Source: Actinomycetota bacterium
Lineage (GTDB): Bacteria > Actinomycetota > Acidimicrobiia > Acidimicrobiales > Ilumatobacteraceae
Assembly (NCBI GenBank): GCA_018882725.1
Contig: VERK01000021.1
Location: 1 to 17,068, forward strand
Reading direction: 5' to 3'
Length of the DNA: 17,068 nt
The position numbers were made by a program, and so were the translations under genes. Below, piece after piece: positions 1-6,564 of the stretch (position 1 is its first letter; the number at the start of each line of letters is the position of its first letter). The notes beneath the pieces were generated by a model, which did no database searches, was not told the origin of the DNA, and worked only from the letters and a program-made list of their open reading frames with translations.

Positions 1-330
1 GGTCAGAAGGACCCTCTGTCCGAATGGCAGCGTGAGGGCTACGAGATGTTCGGCGCGATGATGAAGGGAATCGCCCAGGACTTCGTGCGTTACGTCATGC
101 ACGTTCAGGTCGTGCGCAACGACGCTCCCGACATCGCCGTCAAGAACGTTCAGCAGACCAAGTCGGATGCGCCGGCTCCGATGCCGACCGATCTTCCGGC
201 GGCCCCCGCCGCTCCGGCGCCCACCAAGCAGCAGACCGTCGTGAAGGACGAGTTCTCGAAGACGCCGCGCAACGCGCCGTGTCCCTGTGGTTCGGGCAAG
301 AAGTTCAAGATGTGCCACGGCGCCAATTGA
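1..330 (+). CDS. secA: Preprotein translocase ATPase SecA, C-terminal end (5' truncated by window)
   Basis: Only the last 109 residues are visible; the frame is open from base 1. SecA is the cytosolic motor that drives preproteins through SecYEG. The visible part starts with the helical segment DPLSEWQREGYEMF, typical of the end of the SecA helical scaffold. An Ala/Pro-rich flexible linker follows (about nt 160-240). The protein ends in a SEC-C zinc-binding tail: Cys codons at 280, 286 and 313 and His at 316 give the C-x-C-x8-C-H pattern. This tail normally binds zinc and contacts SecB or ribosomes. The stop is followed after 9 nt by prfB on the same strand, so the two may be co-transcribed. 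Family assignment rests on the scaffold segment plus SEC-C tail; SEC-C alone also occurs in unrelated proteins. Confidence 0.93.
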   Translation, partial: GQKDPLSEWQREGYEMFGAMMKGIAQDFVRYVMHVQVVRNDAPDIAVKNVQQTKSDAPAPMPTDLPAAPAAPAPTKQQTVVKDEFSKTPRNAPCPCGSGKKFKMCHGAN

Positions 331-339
331 CGGCCCACC

Positions 340-1443
340 ATGCGCGACTTCACTGACGATCTACGCGATGTCTCGCGTCGCCTTTCCGAGGCTCGCGGTT
401 ATCTGCGCGTCGACGAGTTGCGTGCGCGTATCGCCGAACTCGAGATCGAAATCTCGCGTCCCGACCTGTGGGACGATCAGGATCGGGCCAAGCGACTGAA
501 TGCCGAGTACGCCAATGGCAAGGGCGACCTCGATCAGTACGACAAGCTCGCCGGAGACCTGGAAGATGCCGAGGTTCTCCACGAGCTGGCTCGCGAAGTG
601 GATGACGAGAGCCAGGAGCCCGACATCCAGTCGGCCATCGAGTCGATCTCGCAGCGTCTCGATGGTCTCGAGTTGCGCAGCCTCTTCACCGGTGAGCACG
701 ACGAGGTCGATTGCATCGTGCACATCAACACCAAGGATGGTGGGGTCGACGCCCAGGATTGGAGCGAGGTCCTGTTGCGCATGTACTCCCGCTGGGCCGA
801 GCGTCGAGGCTTCGACATCGAAATCGACGACGTCTCACCCGGAACCGAAGCCGGAATCATGTCGGCCGAGTTCACGATCAAGGGACGCTATGCCTACGGA
901 CTCATGACCTCCGAACGCGGGACCCATCGTCTCGTTCGCATCAGTCCGTTCGACAACCAGGGTCGTCGCCAGACGAGTTTCTCGGCTGTGCAGGTGTGGC
1001 CGGTCATGGACGATCCCGATGTCGAGATCAATGAGAGCGACATTCGCATGGAAGTGTTCCGCGCGTCGGGCGCCGGCGGACAGCACGTGAACAAGACGTC
1101 ATCGGCCGTACGTCTGATTCACGAACCCACTGGTCTCGTGGCGTCGTCGCAAGAAGAACGCAGCCAACTTCAGAACCGCGAGAAGGCGATGAACCGTCTG
1201 CGCGCAATGGTCGCGGCCAAGATCGAAGAAGAACATCAGGCCGAACTCGATCGCATCGCCGGAAAACAGGCAACCGTGGGTTGGGGCAGCCAGATCCGCA
1301 GCTACGTGTTGCAGCCGTATCAGATGGTGAAAGATCTGCGCACCGAAGTCGAGACGAGCAGTGTCGAGGCGGTTCTCGACGGAGATCTCGATCGATTCAT
1401 GGAGGGTTACCTGCGCTGGCGTCGCGCGGGTGACCAGAACTGA
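340..1443 (+). CDS. prfB: Peptide chain release factor 2 (RF2)
   Basis: Class I release factor of 367 residues, the usual RF2 length; it recognises UGA and UAA stops and triggers peptidyl-tRNA hydrolysis. The stop-codon-reading tripeptide is SPF at residues 202-204, which marks RF2 rather than RF1. The catalytic GGQ is at residues 246-248, inside GAGGQHVNKT. The N-terminal half is a charged helical domain. The frame is open from ATG at 340 with no early in-frame UGA, so the +1 frameshift autoregulation known from many bacterial prfB genes is absent, as is usual in Actinobacteria. No clear Shine-Dalgarno sequence precedes the ATG. It lies 9 nt after secA and 41 nt before ftsE, matching the prfB-ftsE-ftsX order common in this phylum. 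Confidence 0.97.
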   Translation: MRDFTDDLRDVSRRLSEARGYLRVDELRARIAELEIEISRPDLWDDQDRAKRLNAEYANGKGDLDQYDKLAGDLEDAEVLHELAREVDDESQEPDIQSAIESISQRLDGLELRSLFTGEHDEVDCIVHINTKDGGVDAQDWSEVLLRMYSRWAERRGFDIEIDDVSPGTEAGIMSAEFTIKGRYAYGLMTSERGTHRLVRISPFDNQGRRQTSFSAVQVWPVMDDPDVEINESDIRMEVFRASGAGGQHVNKTSSAVRLIHEPTGLVASSQEERSQLQNREKAMNRLRAMVAAKIEEEHQAELDRIAGKQATVGWGSQIRSYVLQPYQMVKDLRTEVETSSVEAVLDGDLDRFMEGYLRWRRAGDQN

Positions 1444-1457
1444 AATCAGCCCACTGG

Positions 1458-1463
1458 TAACCT
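1458..1463 (+). promoter_or_regulatory. Candidate -10 element for ftsEX
   Basis: TAACCT fits the actinobacterial -10 pattern TANNNT and lies 21 nt before the ftsE ATG, in the 41-nt gap after prfB. Transcription from it would give a leader of about 15 nt carrying GGGGAC just before the start. I see no convincing -35 element at 16-19 nt, so this is a weak call; ftsEX may simply be read from the prfB transcript. Confidence 0.3.
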
Positions 1464-1484
1464 GGCGATTCTGCGGGGACAACC

Positions 1485-2162
1485 ATGATCAGGCTCGAGA
1501 GCGTCACCAAGTCGTACAGCAGCGATGTCATCGCCGTGCGCGACGCATCCTTCGAAATCGCCAAGGGCGAGTTCGTCTTTCTCGTGGGCCCGTCGGGTTC
1601 GGGCAAGTCCACTCTGTTGCGGCTCATGAACCGACAGGAGCAGCCCGAACGGGGCACGGTGTGGGTCGCGGGCAAAGACATCAACGACATGCCCGAGTCG
1701 AAGGTGCCGTATCTCCGCCGCACCATCGGCAACATCTTCCAGGACTACAAACTCCTGCCCAACAAGACGGTCTTCGAGAACGTCGCGTTCGCCCTCGAAG
1801 TGATCGGCCGGCCACGTCACGTCATCCGCCAGCAGGTTCCGGCCGTGCTCGAGTTGGTCGGCCTGGCCGACAAGGAAGATCGCTTCCCGCACCAGTTATC
1901 GGGTGGTGAACAGCAGCGCGTCTCCATCGCGCGAGCCTTCGTGAATCGGCCGCTCATCTTGTTGGCCGACGAACCCACCGGAAACCTCGACCCCGGAACG
2001 GGTGAGGGCATCATGCGTCTGCTCGACCGCATCAATTCCACCGGAACCACCGTGGTCATGGCCACCCACGACACCCGCGTCGTCAACATGATGCGTCGCC
2101 GTGTGGTCCAGCTCGATCGCGGTGTGATCGTCCGCGACCAAGAACGCGGGGTCTACGACTGA
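1485..2162 (+). CDS. ftsE: Cell division ATP-binding protein FtsE
   Basis: ABC ATPase of 225 residues that pairs with FtsX on the inner face of the membrane. FtsEX couples ATP hydrolysis to control of peptidoglycan hydrolases at the septum. Visible motifs are Walker A GPSGSGKST (35-43), Q-loop Gln at about residue 86 (IFQDYKLLP), signature LSGGEQQR (138-145), Walker B LILLADEP (157-164) and switch His195 (MATHD). All catalytic residues are intact. The start ATG has GGGGAC upstream. The stop overlaps the ftsX start by one base (TGATG), implying translational coupling. The MIRLESVTKSY start and the ftsX partner separate it from general lipoprotein exporters such as LolD. Confidence 0.96.
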   Translation: MIRLESVTKSYSSDVIAVRDASFEIAKGEFVFLVGPSGSGKSTLLRLMNRQEQPERGTVWVAGKDINDMPESKVPYLRRTIGNIFQDYKLLPNKTVFENVAFALEVIGRPRHVIRQQVPAVLELVGLADKEDRFPHQLSGGEQQRVSIARAFVNRPLILLADEPTGNLDPGTGEGIMRLLDRINSTGTTVVMATHDTRVVNMMRRRVVQLDRGVIVRDQERGVYD

Positions 2163-3064
2163 TGCTGTCCCGAATCAGTTACGCCCTCCGCGAAACGGCG
2201 GCCGGCTTCCGGCGCAACGTGACGCTCACGGCCGCCGCCATCATCACGTCGGCTGTCTCGTTGCTGCTGGTCGGCACCACCTTTCTCATCCAGCGGGCCT
2301 TCGACAATCTGCTCACACGCTGGAAGGGCGATGTCGAACTCATCGTCTACGTCCGTTCCGACGCCACGCCCGAGCAGGTTCAACTCATCGAGGGCGCACT
2401 CAAGTCGCAGCCCTCCATCATCGACGTCGATCGACTTCGCTATCTCAACCAGGCCGAGAGTTACGCCGAAGCCGAGCGCCTGTTCGCGGGCGACCCCGGA
2501 ACACTTCGACTCCTCACTCCCGAGAACATCCCATCCCAGTTCAAAGTCGTGCCGATCGCCGAAGATTCTGCGCTGGTGCGCGAACTGGGGGAGCAGTTCC
2601 GACAATTGGCCGGCGTGAAGGAAGTGGCCTACGCCCAAGACGTGTTCGACGTGGTGTCGAGAGTGTCGCATTTCATTCGCGTGGCCACCACCGCCATGTC
2701 GATCATCCTGCTCGTGGTCGCAGTGGGTCTCATCTGGAACACCATTCGAACCGCCATGTTCGCCCGTCGACGAGAGATCGAAGTCATGAAACTGGTCGGC
2801 GCCACCAACTGGTTCATCCGAATCCCGTTCATGCTCGAAGGGCTCGTGCAGGGCCTGGTCGGCGGCATCCTGTCGTGTTTGGGTCTCTGGGGTCTCAACA
2901 CCGCCTGGACCAACGCGGTCAGCGACTTCAACGACACCGAGTTGGCGGCCCTCGTCGTGACCGACGGATACGCGAGTTGGATCATGGTGCTTCTGCTCGG
3001 AATCGGTGCGCTGGCTGGTGCCATCGGTTCGGGTATCGCGGCCTCGCGATTCCTCGACGTCTGA
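2162..3064 (+). CDS. ftsX: Cell division protein FtsX (permease-like subunit)
   Basis: Membrane partner of FtsE, 300 residues, the normal length. Four hydrophobic segments are visible at about residues 24-44, 175-195, 224-245 and 271-293. The large loop between the first two (about 45-170) would be the extracytoplasmic domain that engages a peptidoglycan hydrolase partner. The cytoplasmic signature RRREIEVMKLVGAT (202-215) is highly characteristic of FtsX. It starts within the ftsE stop codon. In many Actinobacteria smpB follows ftsX; here the next gene is instead a crotonase 44 nt downstream. No septal hydrolase partner is encoded beside it. Confidence 0.95.
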   Translation: MLSRISYALRETAAGFRRNVTLTAAAIITSAVSLLLVGTTFLIQRAFDNLLTRWKGDVELIVYVRSDATPEQVQLIEGALKSQPSIIDVDRLRYLNQAESYAEAERLFAGDPGTLRLLTPENIPSQFKVVPIAEDSALVRELGEQFRQLAGVKEVAYAQDVFDVVSRVSHFIRVATTAMSIILLVVAVGLIWNTIRTAMFARRREIEVMKLVGATNWFIRIPFMLEGLVQGLVGGILSCLGLWGLNTAWTNAVSDFNDTELAALVVTDGYASWIMVLLLGIGALAGAIGSGIAASRFLDV

Positions 3065-3096
3065 CGCTCGATCGGCGACCGTTCCCGGTTGCTGAT

Positions 3097-3102
3097 TAGG
3101 GT
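3097..3102 (+). promoter_or_regulatory. -10 element of a probable leaderless promoter
   Basis: TAGGGT matches TANNNT exactly and ends 6 nt before the GTG start at 3109. Initiation at the normal distance would therefore fall on the start codon, giving a leaderless mRNA. No Shine-Dalgarno sequence is present, which agrees. No obvious -35 element is visible. Confidence 0.55.
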
Positions 3103-3108
3103 CCAGAC

Positions 3109-3969
3109 GTGAACTTCAACGAGATCCAGTACTCCGTCGACGGCCCGGTGGCGACCATCACGCTTCACCGCCCCGACAAGATGAACGCCTTCACCAACAC
3201 GATGTTGAAGGAGATCATCGCCGCCTTCGACCTCACCGACGCCGACGACTCGGTTCGCGCAGTGATCGTCACCGGCTCGGGCAAGGCTTTCTGCGCCGGC
3301 GCCGATTTGTCCGGAGGAGGTGAGACGTTCGCCAAGGGTGGCAGTGACGTCTCGGCTCGATCGGGTGTCGTACGCGACGGCGGAGGTCTCGTCACCTTGC
3401 GCATCTTCGAGAGCAAGAAGCCGGTCATCGGCGCCATCAACGGAGCGGCCGTCGGAGTGGGCGTCACGATGACGCTGCCCATGGACATTCGTTTGGCGAG
3501 CGAGCACGCCAAGTTCGGCTTCGTGTTCGCCAAGCGCGGCATCGTGCCGGAGGCCGCCAGCAGCTGGTTCCTGCCGCGCATCGTCGGAATCTCGCAGGCG
3601 GCCGAGTGGTGCTACACCGGCCGCATCCTCACGGCCCGGGAGGCGCTCGATGGCCGTCTCGTGCGCAGCGTGCACGCCGCTGACGATCTGCTTCCGGCCG
3701 CACGCGCCATCGCGATGGAGATCGCCAGTGGCACCGCACCGGTGTCGGTGGCTCTCACGAGGCAAATGTTGTGGCGCATGCTCGGGGCCGATCACCCGAT
3801 GGAAGCGCACCGCGTCGACTCGCGCGCCATCAATTCGCGCGGGGCCAGTGACGATGCGCGCGAAGGTGTTCTGAGTTTCCTCGAGAAGCGCCCGGCCGAG
3901 TTCCCGGTGAAGGTCAGCGACGGCCTGCCCGACGTTTTCCCCGATTGGGAGAACCCTTCGTTCTCGTGA
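3109..3969 (+). CDS. Enoyl-CoA hydratase/isomerase (crotonase) family protein, isomerase-type active site
   Basis: Crotonase-fold acyl-CoA enzyme of 286 residues. The CoA/oxyanion-hole region AFCAGADL and the second segment INGAAVGVGV are present. The two glutamates of classical enoyl-CoA hydratase are not: the first position falls in GVGVTMTLPMD and the second in FGFVFAKRG. Glu148 instead lies in the motif VPEAASSW, the placement of the catalytic Glu in peroxisomal delta3,delta2-enoyl-CoA isomerases (SPEGCSS in ECI2). I therefore infer an isomerase or other proton-shuttle reaction in fatty-acid beta-oxidation rather than hydration. The GTG start is favoured because TAGGGT lies 7-12 nt before it. 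The stop overlaps the next gene's GTG by 4 nt. The exact substrate is unknown. Confidence 0.88.
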   Translation: MNFNEIQYSVDGPVATITLHRPDKMNAFTNTMLKEIIAAFDLTDADDSVRAVIVTGSGKAFCAGADLSGGGETFAKGGSDVSARSGVVRDGGGLVTLRIFESKKPVIGAINGAAVGVGVTMTLPMDIRLASEHAKFGFVFAKRGIVPEAASSWFLPRIVGISQAAEWCYTGRILTAREALDGRLVRSVHAADDLLPAARAIAMEIASGTAPVSVALTRQMLWRMLGADHPMEAHRVDSRAINSRGASDDAREGVLSFLEKRPAEFPVKVSDGLPDVFPDWENPSFS

Positions 3970-4370
3970 GCGACGAATCCCTCTACGACCGGGTTGGCGG
4001 GTTGCCCTTCTTCGAGCGACTCGTCGACGAGTTCTACGCAGGGGTGGTGACCGACGAGGTGTTGTGGCCGCTCTATCCCGATCAATCCGATCTCGAAGGC
4101 GCGAAACATCGACTGGCGTTGTTCCTCGCGCATTACTGGGGTGGCCTCACCACGTATCTCGAAGAACGAGGCCACCCGCGATTGCGTATGCGACACATGG
4201 GATTCGTGGTCGGGCCGCGTGAACGAGACCGGTGGCTGGTGCACATGGCCGCGGCACTCGACCGCGTGTGCACCGACGACGAAGCCCGGGCCGAGATGAC
4301 CGCTTACTTCGTGAAGGCGGCCGAGCACCTACGCAACGACACCGGCCTGCCCATCAGCAGCCCACGCTGA
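3966..4370 (+). CDS. glbO: Group II truncated haemoglobin (GlbO-type)
   Basis: Small haem protein of 134 residues that binds O2/NO in the cytoplasm; group II members are linked to oxygen chemistry and oxidative or nitrosative stress. Numbering from GTG 3966, the B10 Tyr is Y24 (EFYAGV), CD1 Tyr is Y37 (LYPD), proximal F8 His is H77 (LRMRH) and G8 Trp is W90 (RDRWL). The His-to-Trp spacing of 13 equals that remembered for mycobacterial GlbO. The YWGG and RGHPRLRMRH blocks are near-identical to GlbO. A more upstream in-frame ATG (3945) lies inside the preceding gene. GTG 3966, which overlaps that gene's stop as GTGA, fits the globin N-terminus better. The overlap suggests translational coupling to the crotonase. 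Confidence 0.93.
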   Translation: MSDESLYDRVGGLPFFERLVDEFYAGVVTDEVLWPLYPDQSDLEGAKHRLALFLAHYWGGLTTYLEERGHPRLRMRHMGFVVGPRERDRWLVHMAAALDRVCTDDEARAEMTAYFVKAAEHLRNDTGLPISSPR

Positions 4371-4375
4371 ACGAA

Positions 4376-5230
4376 TCAGCTGAAGACGACGGTCTTGCGT
4401 CCGTACACCAAGACGCGGTGTTCGAGGTGGGCTCGAACGGCGCGCGCCAACACGATCGTCTCGAGGTCGCGGCCCTTGCGTGTGAGTTCGGGGACAGAAT
4501 CGCGGTGGGTCACCCGAGTGACTTCTTGATCGAGGACCGGACCCTCGTCGAGTTCTTCGGTGACGTAGTGCGCGGTTGCGCCGATGATCTTCACGCCGCG
4601 ATCGTGGGCCTGGCGATACGGATTGGCTCCGATGAAGGCCGGAAGGAACGAGTGGTGGATGTTGATGATCCGGGCCGGGAACGCCTCGACCAGCGCAGGG
4701 GACAGGATCTGCATGTAGCGGGCCAGTACCACCAGGTCGACGTCGTACGACCGCAACGTGTCGAGGACCTTGGCTTCCTGAGCGACCTTGGTCTCGGGCG
4801 TGACCGGGAGGTGGACGTACGGCACGCCCATGTGCTCGACGAGATCGGCGTGGTCGGGATGGTTGTCGATCACGGCGACCACATCGGCCGGAAGTTCGCC
4901 CGAACGCCAACGTGTGAGCAAGTCGAACAGACAGTGCGGTTGCTTGCTGGCCATGATCGCCACGCGAGGACGCACGTCAGTGAACTTCAAGTCGGCGGTC
5001 ATACCGAATCGACTGGCCACCGAGTCGAAGGCCGCGCGGATCTGATCGCGGGGGAGATCGAATCCGTCGATCTCGAATTCGACGCGCTGGAAGAAGACTT
5101 TCTCGACGTCGTCGGTGTGCTGCTCGGCGTGGACGATGTTGCCGTTGTGAGAGGCGATGAAATCGGCCACGGCCGCGACCACACCCCGCTGATCAGGGCA
5201 CGAAAGAAGGAGAACTCCGGTCGCGGTCAC
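4376..5230 (-). CDS. purU: Formyltetrahydrofolate deformylase
   Basis: Hydrolyses 10-formyl-THF to formate and THF, balancing one-carbon pools and supplying formate for purine synthesis. The 284-residue length is typical. An N-terminal ACT domain (about 5-85, starting VLLLSCPDQRGVVAAVADF) would sense small ligands. The C-terminal formyltransferase-fold domain (about 88-284) carries the catalytic set Asn190, His192 (INIHHSFLP) and Asp228 (EELDEGP). The GTG start has no Shine-Dalgarno sequence; CAGACT sits at -12 to -7, suggesting a leaderless transcript. It converges on the haemoglobin gene with a 5-nt gap. Its 5' end faces a small unknown gene. Confidence 0.95.
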   Translation of the reverse strand: MTATGVLLLSCPDQRGVVAAVADFIASHNGNIVHAEQHTDDVEKVFFQRVEFEIDGFDLPRDQIRAAFDSVASRFGMTADLKFTDVRPRVAIMASKQPHCLFDLLTRWRSGELPADVVAVIDNHPDHADLVEHMGVPYVHLPVTPETKVAQEAKVLDTLRSYDVDLVVLARYMQILSPALVEAFPARIINIHHSFLPAFIGANPYRQAHDRGVKIIGATAHYVTEELDEGPVLDQEVTRVTHRDSVPELTRKGRDLETIVLARAVRAHLEHRVLVYGRKTVVFS

Positions 5231-5236
5231 CCCGAG

Positions 5237-5242
5237 AGTCTG
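5237..5242 (-). promoter_or_regulatory. Candidate leaderless -10 element for purU
   Basis: On the minus strand CAGACT lies 6 nt before the purU GTG, with A at -11 and T at -7, the two most conserved bases of the actinobacterial -10. The first base is C instead of T. The same hexamer at the same distance precedes the ABC1 kinase gene at 16827. Confidence 0.4.
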
Positions 5243-5283
5243 CTGGATTTGTGTACCGATCCCACCTCCCCGAGAATCGTGAG

Positions 5284-5700
5284 GTGCTCCAGGACGAACC
5301 GTCGCTCGTGATCCGGTCGGCTGGAACGTTGCTCGACGAACGGGCCGTGATGTATCCGACTCTGAAGGTCGATGCGACCGATCGCCCCGACGTGGCGGTG
5401 CTTCCCGAGCTCGTCGCCCGGGAAGGCGTGGGCGATCTGAACACCGCAGCCGACGTGGCGCTCCTGCCCGACGGACGGCGAGTCGTTCGACTCCGCGTGT
5501 CGATGACGACTCCGGCCGTCGTCTCGTGGACGGTCGCTCTCCTGCTTCCGGCCTACACCGACTTGTTGCGTCTGGCCGCCGACACCGGATGCCTGGTGTT
5601 CGCCTTCACGGTCGGCGGTGACGACGGCAGCGAGCGCGGCTGGCTCGGAGTCGACATCGACTCCGAGGCCCTGCGCTCAGTCGTCGACTTCGGCGCCTGA
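5284..5700 (+). CDS. Hypothetical protein of unknown family
   Basis: A 138-residue soluble protein that I do not recognise. It has an acidic N-terminal half, a mildly hydrophobic central stretch (SWTVALLLPAYTDLLRLAA) too interrupted to be a confident membrane segment, and an acidic C-terminus (GVDIDSEALRSVVDFGA). There is no signal peptide or cysteine motif. A GTG at 5251 would add 11 residues. GTG 5284 is preferred because GAGAAT lies at -12 to -7 and this leaves room for a divergent purU promoter. Codon use resembles the neighbours, with G/C third positions, so it is probably a real gene. Its 3' end overlaps the convergent RNA methyltransferase gene by 24 nt and contains a large palindrome. 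Confidence 0.72.
   Translation: MLQDEPSLVIRSAGTLLDERAVMYPTLKVDATDRPDVAVLPELVAREGVGDLNTAADVALLPDGRRVVRLRVSMTTPAVVSWTVALLLPAYTDLLRLAADTGCLVFAFTVGGDDGSERGWLGVDIDSEALRSVVDFGA
5644..5667. terminator. 11-bp inverted repeat near the convergent gene ends; possible terminator for the methyltransferase gene
   Basis: Arms CTCGGAGTCGA and TCGACTCCGAG are perfectly complementary and separated by CA. As RNA this folds to a 10-bp stem with a 4-nt loop. It begins 9 nt past the stop of the minus-strand RNA methyltransferase and lies inside the last codons of the plus-strand gene. No T-tract follows on the minus strand, so if it ends transcription it is not a canonical intrinsic terminator. Confidence 0.4.
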
Positions 5701-6546
5701 ACGCGTGATGAGCGCGTAACACGCCACGGCAGCAGCCGCCGCGACGTTGAGCGAGTCGACTCCGTCGCTCATGGGGATGCGCACCCGATGATCGACGGCG
5801 TTCATCAGTCGTTCGCTCAGGCCGTCGCGTTCGGATCCCATCACCAGCGCGAGTCGTCCGCGGGCGTGGCGAGAGGCATCGTCGAGGTCGATGGAGTCGG
5901 GGGCGGGTGTCAGCCCGAACGACGTGAAGCCAATGGATTTCAAGGTGGCGAGAGCCTCGACCGGAGAGTCGACGCGCGCAGTCGGCAGCGACAACGCGGT
6001 TCCCATCGACACGCGCAGTGCGCGTCGCGACAAGGGGTCAGCCGAATTGCGGTCGAGGATCAGACCCTGCGCACCGAGAGCGACTGCGCTACGCACGATG
6101 GCCCCGACGTTCGTCGGGTTGTCGACGTCTTCGAGAACCAACACCTGTCGAGCACGCTCGACGACGTCGTCGAGCGATCGAGGCGACGGTCGTTCGAACA
6201 GTGCGATCACGTCGAGCGCGACCCCCAGACCGGTGAGCATCCGCCGAGCTTCGCTGGTGGCGGCGAACACGGGGACCTCGTCCCCGACCAGATCGCACAC
6301 ACGTGCCGGTTCGTCGGCGTCGGTGAGTACCGCTTGTACCCGACACCCGGCAGCCAGTGCTCGTTCGACCACCAGGTCACCTTCGGCGACGAACGACCCG
6401 GCGGCCACTCGCTCGAGTTCGTGAAACGGCATGTTCTTGGTGACGCGGGCCGGAATCCGTCGCGGCCGGAGTTCGCGTTCGCGCAACCGGAACTGATCGA
6501 GTCGGGGATCGTCGGGCGAATCGACGAGGACGAAGCGATCGCTCAT
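5677..6546 (-). CDS. SpoU/TrmH-family RNA 2'-O-ribose methyltransferase
   Basis: SAM-dependent SPOUT-class methyltransferase of 289 residues acting on rRNA or tRNA ribose; the target cannot be told from sequence. The N-terminal part (about 10-115) resembles the RNA-binding region of this family, with SFVAEGDLVVERAL (51-64). The C-terminal SPOUT domain shows motif 1 NPTNVGAIVRSA (143-154, Asn146 and Arg152), motif 2 VMGSERDGLS (235-244) and motif 3 SLNVAAAAAVA (265-275), which together form the knotted SAM site. The ATG at 6546 is chosen. A TTG at 6558 would add four residues and lies only 6 nt from the menB stop. It lies 18 nt downstream of menB, so the pair probably shares a transcript. Its 3' end overlaps the convergent hypothetical gene. 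Confidence 0.92.
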   Translation of the reverse strand: MSDRFVLVDSPDDPRLDQFRLRERELRPRRIPARVTKNMPFHELERVAAGSFVAEGDLVVERALAAGCRVQAVLTDADEPARVCDLVGDEVPVFAATSEARRMLTGLGVALDVIALFERPSPRSLDDVVERARQVLVLEDVDNPTNVGAIVRSAVALGAQGLILDRNSADPLSRRALRVSMGTALSLPTARVDSPVEALATLKSIGFTSFGLTPAPDSIDLDDASRHARGRLALVMGSERDGLSERLMNAVDHRVRIPMSDGVDSLNVAAAAAVACYALITRSGAEVDD

Positions 6547-6564
6547 GCCGCTGCGCAAAAAGGG

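Noticed and set aside
340..450. Programmed +1 frameshift in prfB
   Set aside because: The frame is open from ATG 340 through the whole N-terminal domain, with no early in-frame UGA.
2629..3810. Long minus-strand open frame (393 codons) opposite ftsX and the crotonase
   Set aside because: It lies antisense to two well-supported genes, has no recognisable domain, and is His/Arg/Asp-rich in a way typical of antisense frames in high-GC DNA.
4232..5311. Long plus-strand open frame (359 codons) opposite purU
   Set aside because: purU is complete on the other strand with catalytic residues; the plus frame shows only mirror-composition sequence and no family motif.
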